DNA from: Heterotrichella gracilis
Taxonomy: Eukaryota > Sar > Xanthophyceae > Tribonematales > Xanthonemataceae
Direction of reading: 5' to 3'
Length of the DNA stretch: 64,000 nucleotides
Assembly: GCA_032358255.1 (NCBI GenBank)
Contig: JAULBX010019965.1
Coordinates: 186,001 to 250,000, forward strand
Positions 48,701 to 60,700 of the stretch are shown here, one piece after another. The notes beneath the pieces are model-generated. The model was not told the DNA's origin. It searched no databases and worked only from the letters and a program-made list of their open reading frames with translations. The first letter of the stretch is position 1; each line of letters opens with the position of its first letter. A program made the translations under genes and the position numbers.

Positions 48701-51700
48701 ATGCCAGTATGCTTCCATACGGTTACTCAATATGTTTGTTGGCGTGCCATACTGGCATGGGGAGCTAGTATGGTGATATGGCAATATGGTGCCTTGCACC
48801 TCCCCCCTTTTGATCTTCATGTTTGATTAAAGTCAGTAGGGTAGTAGGGCTGTATGGTAGGGGTAGGGGGTGGGGTGGGTGGGGGGAAGGCATCATGCCA
48901 GCCACACAAGGGGGGGGGGTCCTAGGCACCATACAGCCATACAGCCATACAGTGCCTGTAAGATACCCATATCAAGTGCCTGTTAGGGTTGCGATTTAGG
49001 TTTTTAGGGTTTAGGCTTTAGGGTTAGGGTTTAGGGTTTTAGGGTTTAGGGTCCAAGTTTTCGAGGCTGATATGGCGGCGGTATGGCGGTATGGTGCCTT
49101 AGGTACCCCCCACATATTCATAAGGCTGTATGGTGATATGACGGTATGGTGCCTTTACCCCCCCCCCTATTCTCTTGGGCTGGTATGGTGGTATGGCAGT
49201 ATGGTACCTCATACACCCCCCCCCTTCTCCATTCAATAAGAGGACAAGAATATATCTTTGATGAAAGGCTTGTTATATATATATTTTAATGCTGTACATA
49301 CGGCTACCATACAGGCAAGGCTGTATACACATACTGTCATAGTGGGCCAACCCTCGTGGGCATGGGAGGGAATGTTGAGGCAATTATTGGTACATGTGCT
49401 GTGTAAAGTTTTTCCTTGTTAGGCTGAGAGTATACCTATGTACGGTAGTACTTTGCATTTTACTTGTATGAATTCCAATGTTTGCATAAATATTTGTATG
49501 AATTTTAACGCACAACCCATGGTGTGTACGCCCGCTTTCCAGCATGCGTAGTGTTACCACTTTATACCGCATGCCAATCAGCGGGTCCTCTGCCATTCAG
49601 GTGCCACCATGGCTGTATCCAATGCAATCCCAGAAGGCGCCATTTCCTCCCCTCCACCCGCACCCCTGCAATCCCCCTTCCAAGTCATTGCAGCCGCCTC
49701 CTCCCCCTTCCTGGCCCCAGTGCCCCCCTCCCCCCTCTCCCCCATCTCCCAGCTGTTCGGCAAGCACAGCCGCACCCCCTCATCCACACCCTCACACCAC
49801 AGCCGGCGGCTGTCTCAGGTCAGTAAGGTGGTTGAAAATATACTTGGGATTGCATTTAATATTGTAATTGTCTTGTAGATGTATTTGTGATTGTAATTTT
49901 GAGTTGGATTACATGCATATTAACAGTCATCGTTGCGTACACAACACCTAGGGAGGTCTTCCTCGACCCTGTGTATGGCCGTCATGCGCGCCGAAAGGTC
50001 CTTGGTAACCACGTCAGTGCATGTGACCTAAACTCCCCCTAGGGTCGGTGACTCTACCAAGCAGCACGCACATATCTGGCACTGCGAGTGTATTGAACCC
50101 TCCTTACAAAGGGATTGAATCGCTTTCGAGAGGGTGAATGCTACAACTGGTAATCCCTCCCCTCCTTCCATCATTTCGAGCAATAAAATACTTCAATTTT
50201 TTAAATGTGTTGTCTGCCGTCCCAGGTTGAGTCAGTCCTGCAGCAGGAGGGCCGTAAGGCCACCCACGACCGCCTGTCCTGCCACCTGTCCCTCGAGGCC
50301 TTCATCACCAAGCTGGACACCGCAACCATGGAGGTGGAGGAGCGGGTGCCGGTGCTCAAGCCATGCTACGTGCAGGTAGGCAGGCAGGCATGAAAGATCA
50401 CACTGGCTGTGATCAACTATCGCCTCGTATTCATGGGGTTCATGGTTTTCTTATTTACCTGGGATTAATGCACCCAAATTTTAACATGCATAGTCTGTTT
50501 TCTACAATAGAATCAGATGTGTAAGTATGTATACATGTCTTTTAGAAATTCCCTGTGAAACTTTCCTGTGAAACTTTTCCAGCTGCGGAACAAAAAGATA
50601 CAAATTCATAAGACAGGTAAATATGTTTACCCGTCTTTTTAACCCTGGTTTTATGTTCAGTCTTATAGACCAACTTGTTCATTCTCTTTGCAGGCGCACC
50701 TGGACCAGCAGGTTGAGGCCGCAAGGGACAGCGTGTACAAGCGCGTGGTGCAGACGCGGCTGGTGACCTCAGTCATCGATGTGCAGGTCAGCCAGTTTGT
50801 GAAGAAGGAGCTGCAGGGGCTGGTGCACTACCTGGCGAGGTCCTCCATACGCCTGTCGGAGACCGCCTTTGCGCACCACTTCAAACAGGTAAAGGGAACA
50901 CTTCGACGAAAGGTACTGGGCAGGAAACCCTGCCTAAGGTACCTACCTAGGGTATCTGGTGGAATCTGGTGGAATTTGAAAGGATAACTTTTTGAAACAG
51001 AGAAAGTAGGGAATCCTTGCTAGGGTGGGTAGTGACCTGCTTGGCCAGCAGGCTGTCAGGAAGTGCGCACTACTGTAGACAGGCAATGCAATTGTGTGGA
51101 TGAAGCAAAGGCAGGGAACTCATCACGCTCGCACACCACTAGCCAAAAATGGAAATATGAACAGGTCACACCAATTCATGCCACACTGTCCTCTACATGC
51201 AGGAGGACAGGGATCCCGACCTGGTCCCCCAGCAATCCCAGGAGCGGAAGTCTGCCCTGGCCTCTAAGCCCAGCATGCTGAGCGCCTCAAAATACATGAC
51301 CAAGGACCTGAAGGAGCTCAAGCAGCGCATACACAGCGGGGAGCATGACCCTGCCGCGTCAACGGTGTATTCCACGCAGCAGGCAACCGAGGCCAGCGAG
51401 ACGGACATCCCGTTGGAGGTGAGGGAGATGTGTAGGGTCTAGCGTTCATGCTGTCAAAATTGTCGTGAACAGCACGCATGTATACAATCTGTAGATCTTT
51501 GAAATCACTGGTTGACATTTTGCAATACATTAAAAAGCTGCTGCTGTCAAGCCAGCGCCTGGGGCCAACGTACCCCCTTCTCCCTTTGCACCGCTTCATA
51601 CGCCGTGCATTTGATCGTGCACTCAACCCCCACCGCAGGCCATCCACGGCGCCGAGCGGCGGTACGGCCTGGTGTTTGCCATGCACCTGTCGGTACCCTC

Positions 51701-54700
51701 GGCTGGGGTCACCTTCCTTGAGTCTGAGGACATGGCCGACACTGTGTATGGTCTGGCCCGGGAGCTGTTCAGGGTGCAGCTGGAGCGGGTGGGGGCATCG
51801 GTGGCGGTGGAGGACGGGGTGCAGGACGTGAGGTGGGTGTGGTAGGGTGCGGGTGGTAGACCACATTGAGTAGGTTGGGTGTTGTGCGCACCATTATCAT
51901 CGACAATTACACACGATCACCAATTGATTACATGCATTGGAGCAGCTGGGGGTTGGTCAAACACCATTGGCGGCGTTCCAACACCTCACAGTGCGTGCGC
52001 CCGCTGGGTATCAACTTCCACAAGCAATAATAATACTAATACTAATAATAATAATAAGATTCAATATTATTATTAATAATCTAAGCAACCTGCAGGTTTG
52101 CGCTGGGCGCCATCGGCATCGACGACCTCACCATGCCCGAAAACTGCTACTGCCACCTGCTGGCGCCCACGCCCGCATGCGTCAACGAGAACTTCCGGGG
52201 CGACGGGGGATTTCTGCGGCGGGCATTCACTGCATGGCGCCTGCTGGTTGCGCGGCGCAGCGGGTCCAGCCGCAAAGCGCGGGAGGCTGCTGAGCACGTG
52301 CTTGTGGGTTCGGATGCGCAGCTGGCGGGGCATGTGTCGCTAGGTGCGGGGATTGGGGGTGGATTTGGGGGTGCACAATGAGGACCAGCAGAAACCATGG
52401 AATTTCTTTCAATTGTGGGAATAAGGTGTGGGGGGGTATTGTTTGGGTATAATTTGGCTTGGGTGCGGCGCAAAGGAGGTGGGGCACAATATGATTCCTC
52501 CTCAACCTGCAAACCCTTACTCCTAAAAACTCTTGCCCCCCAGGCCAGCACCAGGTGAGCGTCTCCCTGAGCAGCAGCTTCTTCAGGAGCACGCTGGAGC
52601 TGGCCACACTCACGCGTGCCATCGACTACGCACACACGGTCATGGACACAGCGTCGCCACAGGGGGACAGCCCGAGGGCCGTGCGGGGGTTGCAGGAGGC
52701 GCCATCTCCAACCGCGGCGCCCGACTCCCGCAGGTTTGTTACTTATTTAGCGCTGCACCATTGGATGGACTTGTTTTATGTTGCCATCGTGCTGAACGAC
52801 TTGGATTCTTGTGTCATAATTTATGAGTTTTTCGGTTCACGCTCGTGCTGAATTGATCCCTCCACTCCCTCCTGCCTTCCCGCAGGATGGTGCAGCGACA
52901 AGGCTCAGGGGTGCGCATGTCCATTTCCACCCCTGGAGGGCGCACAGGCAGAGCCAGGGGGGTCAGCTTTGTGGAGGCGGGCCAGTCCAAACCTCCCACC
53001 GACAAGAGCAAATCGGGGACCGCTGCGGTTCCCGCCCCGCGCAAGCCCCTCCTCTGGGGACGGGCGGTGAGCGTGGAGGTGACGGTGAATTTTGCGCACT
53101 TCAATGTGGTCACCCGGGGGGAGTGCTTCGCCACTGTGTTTTGGGACAAGATCGACGGCGTGGTGTATGCGGATGCCCGGCGTGAGCACAACGAGCTGCA
53201 GCTGATGTGTGTGGGGATGGAGGTGGCTGACAAGCTGGGGAGCAACCCCCACTACCGCACCATCGTGGGGTGCTCGGGGGTGGATGGCGCCGAGATGAAC
53301 CAGATCCTGGTGCAGGCCTACCACGGGAAGGTGCAGCATATGGCGACGCAAGGGGGGTTGTTTGCGCTCAACCTGAGCGAGCAAGGTATGAAAAGCAAAA
53401 GGGGAAAGAGTAAGCTGCGTTTGGCCCTACATGCAGGGGCCCTGTAGCATGGGGCCTGGCCGGCATCTTTGACTATCTAAGCTATGGAGCAGCTATGATT
53501 TGGCGATGGGGCATCTGCCACGATTGGTTGGGTGATGGTGACTTATGGAGCGAATGAATGGTGTCTGTTTTGTGGCCATGGTTGCTATAGCTGTCACGAG
53601 ATCCTTGCACAGCCGGCCATCCAAGGCACCTATTCAGGCCATTTGTTGGCCATCAGAAGCGCAGCGATGGGTTTCTTATCCATGTTTTTCCAATCCCCAC
53701 AGAGTCCTCCCGCAAGCAACGCCGCAAGGGCGCTGATGGTCTGCGGCGGGAGCGCCTAAAACCCCAGGCTAGGTTCCAGACGGTGGTCAAGGTGGAGGCA
53801 GAGGCGGTGCAGCTCACCATGTTGTGCAGGTCAGGACGTGTATTTTTGCCATGATTATGAATTGAGCTGAATTTAGTTGCAAAACCCAAAGCCATTTGGG
53901 GTCCTTTTACTATTCGACTATCTGCAGATTAAGCGCATTTGGAATTCCTGCTCCATCCAAGGGAGGAGGGTGGCCCAGTAGTGGCCCAGTCGATTTTACA
54001 AGAAACCTGAAAATGAACTGTGGTCCTTGGTGCAGGTTCTTCAAGGACCTGGGCTATTTTGTGGATGAGGTCAAGCACGCCCTGGGATCCCTGACCGCCG
54101 ACGCCATCCCTAGCGATGGCGAGAAGCCGCCCACGCCGCACCCTGCCAGCGGGGACGGGGGCGCATCCTACCAGCCCATTGCTGAGTTCCAGTTCCGCAG
54201 CTTGCGGGTGGATGTGCCTCGCCATTCTTGCTCGGACGAGTTTTTCTCCATCGCCATCCCCGACGCCAAGGTGGTGGTGCGCGCATCCCCGGGATTCGTG
54301 GCGGAGCGGCGCCAGGTATGCGTTTGCTTGATATCGCATATGTCCGCTGTTCGTCAGTGCTCTTGCAATGCCGCACCAATTCTGCTCTTCTAGATGAAAT
54401 TATGAAGAAATGAGCAGAAAACCAATGCAATTAATGCAATTATTGCAAGGCAGTTAATTATGCATGTACCGAAAATTGCCGTTAATATATTTTCGATGTC
54501 ACGCTTTCACAAATGTGTATGTCATTTTTTTTTGTGTGTATGGGTACTATCTTCTCATAGACCCCGTTCCCACATTTCGCATCTCATTCCCCAGGTGTAC
54601 GAGACCCGCCCCCCGCCCGAATACGCGCGCCACCACTCCATGGCGTTCAGCAAGCACGCGCAGGGCCGCGACTGGGCGGATGTTCAGCGCCAGATCTGCC

Positions 54701-57700
54701 AGCAGCAGCTGCACTGCCGACCAGGCTACTTTGGCTACGCCACTGACGTTGCCGCGCGCACAGCAGCCTTCAGCACCAGCGGGATGGAGGCCATGTCGGA
54801 TATGCTGAAATTTGAGGCGGATTTCTACCGCCAATTTGACCACTTTCAGGGCGAGGGTGGGACGGTCCCCGGGACTGCGTTGGCTGAGCTGGCGTCTCCC
54901 AAGGTGTGAGGGTTGGTGGCATGTGTTTATGCATTTAGTTTCAAATTCTGCAAAGTAGGCCTCTCCCCCTTTCAAGTGCTGGTTTGGAATAGCATGCAAA
55001 TATATGGCTGACTCCAACGGTCGACCCCCCTCCAACGGTCGACCCCCCTCCAACGGTCGACCCAGCCGTTGGCTCAGCACCTGAGTTTGAGTTGAGTCTT
55101 GAGTTCAACTAAGCAAGGGGTCGCAGGTTCGAATCCTAAGGGTAGCGATATTTTTCGAATTTCCCTGAACTTTGCGACGGGATAAAATGGGGAGCACGAA
55201 AGTGCGGTAAGCGGCACGACTGGTTGGCCACCATCTGCCACACTCGAAAGAGTGTCAGTTAAGCCTTGGCTCTAGAACTGGGGTGAGGCATACCCAGACA
55301 TGCTAACCTGGCTTCGAAGCTGGAAAGCAAATACTTACTTACTTACTTATATGGCTGACTAGCCAGGGTACTTTTGGTAACCGTTTGCCTTATTTAATAT
55401 GCATATGGCATGAGGGCCCCAGGATGGCTTTTGCTGTTGCAGCCCTTAAGACATCCCCCTTTTTGCCTTTCCTAGGTGTACTGGGGCCAGCACATTGCGG
55501 CAGAGGATACCGCTGGGTGCGGTTGCCTGTCGCTGCGCCAGGTGATGGAGTCGGGGGATGTGTTGGTGGCCGTAACACACGCGGATGTGCCGGACTGCAA
55601 GGTGGGTAGGGGGGCAGAATTTGGGCCCAAAAGACAACTGGCGGTCGTAGCCTTTTGGTGCCATGTGGTAACTGCTGTGGTAAAGGTTGTTATTTGCTAG
55701 AGTGCGCTTGTGGTTGCAAGGTGTTGACTTGTGAAGGACAGGACTGCATAGCGGATGGATGCCCTGGGGACAGGCATGCAATTTTAAATGTCACAGGGGG
55801 TGTTGTAATGGATGGACATTGTCAGTTAGTAGACTGAGATGTGATGCAACACACCGTGCGCCATGCCACTGTCACATAGTACTCCCCCCTTGTCTTTCTC
55901 AGGTGTGGTGGCCATGGGCCAATGCGGTGTTTGGCGAGCTGCACTTCAGCCTCATGATGGCGGTGGTGTACGAAAACGCAGCGGAGCCCTCGCACTTTGC
56001 CCCCCCCGCGCAGCCGCTGGTGCCCATCGGCGTCCCCCTGCCCTCCGCCCCCCCTCCTCCCGATAAGCTGGGGGTGGCGGAGGGTGCTGTTGTGCGGTGG
56101 GGGGTGCAGATCCACACCCACCGGGTGGATGCCATGGTTGAGATGCTGCCCAGGGCAACCAGCATGGCAGGCAGGGGGAGCGCGCTGGGCGAGGTGAGGG
56201 TACTGCGGGTGTGGGGGCGGGGGAGGGGAGGCATCTATCTCATAGAGGCTTATACTCTAAATCACAAGAGCACGGTTGTACCGGTTAAATAAAATATAGT
56301 TGCATGTATTGATCAGCGGTTGTACATTTGCAGGCGTCTCTGGCCGGGTGCCAGCTTGATGTGCGAGGTTACAGCTGCGGGTCCATCAAGATAGTGCTGG
56401 CGGCTGCAGGGGCAAAGGTCACGGACCACAGGCTGTCAGAGGTAAGGAGGGAAACCAGCTAGGATAGCTGATTAGAGAAAAAAATGAGGAAACCGTCTAG
56501 GGGAACCATAGGGTGTTGAAGATAGAACAAAGGCTAGACACCACAGGTTGAATGGCTTGGCAGTTGCTGGCTCGTGTGCTAAACCTTGATGGGGGCCTAC
56601 AGGTTGCCTTTGGTCTCCCCGTTTGTTGTGTTCATTCTCCTCCCGCCGGGAAATTAGCCTCCCTGCACTGCTTCCCATCACATCCCCGTGATTTCTCCAA
56701 CCGCAGGAGACAGGGTACGCAGTCCCCGTGATGCACGTGCGCCCCCTTGGCGCCCCCTCAGACCAGCCTGGCAGCACCACAAGCACCTCGGGCCTCAGGA
56801 CAAACCCATGGGCATCAACACCCAAAGGTGGGTACGCCGCACCGCACACCACTTTACACCACACACACATCCCTGTGTGTGAAACTGGTGCAGGCAGTGG
56901 AGGGGCATTAGTTTCGCCACCACAACCGCCGCCGCTGCCTTGCCCATGCACACATCTGGGTGCATCTTAGGTCACTCGCATCCATCATGCAAACCTAGTG
57001 CCAGGCACCCCCACGTCATAACTATGATCCTTGGTGTGCAGGGTCTGGCGCCAATTCCGGCTCGGGCCGCTTGCGGCGCCTGAGCATGTTCCATGCGGGC
57101 GAGGCTGAGCAGCTGGGAGACAAGCAGTTTGTGGTGGAGTATGTCATTCAGGGGCTGCCAAATGGACTGCCAGGTGGGGGTGGGTGGCTGGCGGGCGGGT
57201 GGTGGAGATGGGTGGTTGGCAAATGGGAGTGATTGGTGGGTGCTCCAAGGCATTGGGGAACTTCTTTTGGTTCCCTGTTAGCCCTGAGCCTCTCAACCCT
57301 ATTAGAATTTCTTGCACACACATAGATTTTGTGCGCGCCGTGGGTGCCCTTCTGTCCCCGGCCTTGAATTTCTGAACCTCTGAGCTTAAGGAAAACCCTA
57401 TGCGCCATCCTGACCCGAGCCTGAAAACCCTGGCCCCAGGTCCCCACGTGGCGGAGGTGCTCATGCGCGGCGCCAGCCTCAAGTGGCCCTACGTGCTGCA
57501 AACAGACTTTGTGCGCGACGTGAGCGGCTGCTTCTCAAACTACTTTTACCAGCCCACATGCCCAGCCAACCCCCCTGGGGCCAGCGCGCGCTGGATGTAT
57601 GTGAATGTGATCTCGGAGGAGGGCCACCTGCACCTGCCCATACCGGAGGAGGCGGAGTTTGGGCTGAGGGAGTGCTCAAACATGGTGGGTGGGATGGGCG

Positions 57701-60700
57701 GTTTCGGGGGTGTGGGGTGGGGTGGGATTGGTGCTTGAAGCGGTTTACTACCCTTTGTGCATGTGTTGCACTTTTAATTACGGGTGGTGTGCACCGTATT
57801 ACCGTGTTCCTTGTGCGTGGCTGTGCAATGAGTGTCGTGTTTGGCACCATGTGCACACCAACCATAAACCCTAGCACGTGGTATACAAAGCCGGCGACCT
57901 CATCCTAGCCCCAACCCCCACACCCTAAACCCTTGCGTGTGGTTTTTTGCAGCTGGTGCACGGCGGCCTGGTCCTGGCCTGGCACAAGCTGCGCCTGGGC
58001 TACTTCTGGGGAGGCAACTCTGAAACCATGCTCAAGGTCAACGCAGAGGGGCTGTACGCCATATTTCGAGGGGAGGGGGAGCGCGGAGGCAAGCCGCTTG
58101 ACCTGCTGCAGCCAATGGAGGGTGCGGTGGATGTTCAGTGGCGGTCGCCCCCCGGCGGCGCGCACAGCGTGTGCGTGCGTGCGAGCAGCAGCGAGGTTGC
58201 GCTGCACCTGTCCTTCCAGCAGGTGTACCCCATGCAGGTGGGTGGTTGAGGTCCCGATTCATGCACTGGTGAAAGCGGTCTGTCCTTCATTTTCTTATAC
58301 CTCAGCGAGAGCATTGCTCCGTGCCAAAACCCCTCAACCCTAGAGAATCCAACCCCCTTGATGCCAGGTAGCCATCCGCCTGTCTCTGAGAACATCGCCC
58401 TGTGCCAGTAACCCTCAACCCTAAAGGATTCTACCCCCCTTGATGCTAGGTTGCCACCCGCCTGGTGTCCGAGAGCATCGCCCTGTGCCGCCGCCAGCGC
58501 GAGGACTGCATGTCAGACATAGAGCCAACCACATCTTGCATGGCCAGCCACTCGGGGCCCTTCACCCGCCAGATAGGCATCAAGCTGGATGGCTTGTGCG
58601 TGCTGCTGATTGATGACCGCGCCTCGCACGGCATTGAAGTGCTTCATTTGCAGCTGGCTGAGCCCAGTGTGCGGTGGGAGGAGGACCGGGATGCGGAGGG
58701 TGTGCCGCCGGTGGTGCACTTTGGGGTCAAGGGGGCGCTCAACGTGAGGGTTTGGGTTTTTGAAGGGTTGGGGGTTGCGGAAGCTTGCATCTGGGAAGAA
58801 CAGGGCTCTTGGTTAAACCCCAAAAGTTTAGGGTTTTGGACGGACTGGGATGAGGATTGTGGGGGTTTGCGGAGGGTATAAGATTTCAAGATGACATGAA
58901 TACCTGTAAAAGATATATCTCTTTTCTATATTTCTTTTTTTTGTCGTCGTTGTTCTTTACAGGTGGCATCACCCTTTTCACCCATTTCCACCCCTTGGCC
59001 CCCTGCAGGTCTTGTTCCTGAACAGCGCCATTGACAGCATGGAGCCCCTGGTGGAGCGGTGGCCCTTCCTGGCATCATGCAAGCGCCGCGGGGCCAACCA
59101 GTCGGTGCTGCTGTCATCAGTTGAGAGGCTAAACATGGTCTTGTCGCCTGCAGCCTTCAGGTAGGGGGTGCGGGGTATGGGGAGGGAGCTGGGATGGGAT
59201 GGGGGCAATTGTGGTGGTCTGCTTGCGGCGTCAGGAAGAGTGTTGCGCTGGGGGTCAAAAACCCTTGATGAGGGTGTGGCCCAAGCGGTCGCTGCTGCTG
59301 TCCTTAGTGGAGAGGCAAATGGTCATGTCGTCAGGTAGGGGTATGTGGGTGCAGAAATCCTTGGCTAGGTTGTGGCTAGGGCACCATGAGCAGGGCTCAA
59401 CCTAATGGGCACCCATTTTTGCATTCCATAAGTAAAATACTTGGTTTCCCTTGGGCAGATCCCTGGGCGACGCCACCTCCTTCGTCTCCCTCCTCACCTC
59501 ACCCGCAGCACTGCTGTGCTCCCTCCCCTCACGGGCATCGGTACCCGCGTCAGCCAACCGCAAGCGCAGACCCTCCAAGGTCCTGTACTGGCTCATCAAC
59601 AAATCGGGGCTGCACCTCAGCTACTGGGTGGATCCCGGGGGCGGCAAACCCGGGAGCGATGGCCAGGGAGCAAATCCCAGGGAGGAGGGTCGTGCGGGGA
59701 TTTCGGGGCACGTTTTGGCTCCCGGGGATGAGTCTGAGCTCCATGTTGAGCCGGCTGAATCCACCGTGATGCTGCCAGACACGCAGGCGCAGGTAAACTC
59801 CTCAACCCTAAACCCTAAGCAGCTCCATGTTGGGCCCGCTGAGTCAATGCTTATGCTGCTGGGTATGCAGGCGCAGGTGGGGGTTAGGCTTAGGCTTGCG
59901 GTAGGGTTTAGGACTAGCAGGACAGGCAGGTGGGGTTGGGGCGGGGGTTGGGGGATGAGGAGGGGTATGTGGAGCAGACTGTGCTGCATTTCCACCAATG
60001 GTGTGCGCACAGTCTGCTCATTTGAACCAAAGCGAATGTGGCAGCAACCATATTAGGTACATTGCCGCAGACTGAAGGGGCAATGCCCAGTGTGCGCACG
60101 GTATACCAGTGGACCACCAGGCCCAAACCCTGCACAAGGGTGTCAACCCCCACCCCCTGCCCTCCATCCCCAGGTGAAGGCGCGCACCATCAATCTCCAG
60201 TTTGAGGGCGGGTGGGGCGCTGTGAGCGACGTGATCATCGACAAGGTTGGCAAGTACTGCTACCTGGTCAAGGCGCAGCACTCGGACGCGGCGCCCATGC
60301 CCATCATACTGGACGTCACGCTGGATGTGCGCACTAAGGTGGGGTGCTGGGACAGGGGTGTACTGGACCAGGTTTGCAGCTCTGTGTGTAGGGTGTTGGG
60401 TTGCAGGGGTAGGGTTTACGGTGTAGAGATCAAAACAGTGTACGTCTTTCCATTCCCGGACCCCTTGGAGGTGATAACCATCCACTCCCACTACAGGTGT
60501 AAACTGCACGCAGCGCTTCGTTTATCCAACATTCAGTGTTTTCGTTGTGGGCATGCTTTGATTACCTGAACTTCTGTTGCTTGTGCAAATGATCGCCATC
60601 CACTCCCACTACCGCCTTGAGAACAGCACCACGAGGTTTCTATGGGCACAGTCATAGGGCATGCAGTTTCGTACCCCCACGCACTCCTTCATCTCCTGCA

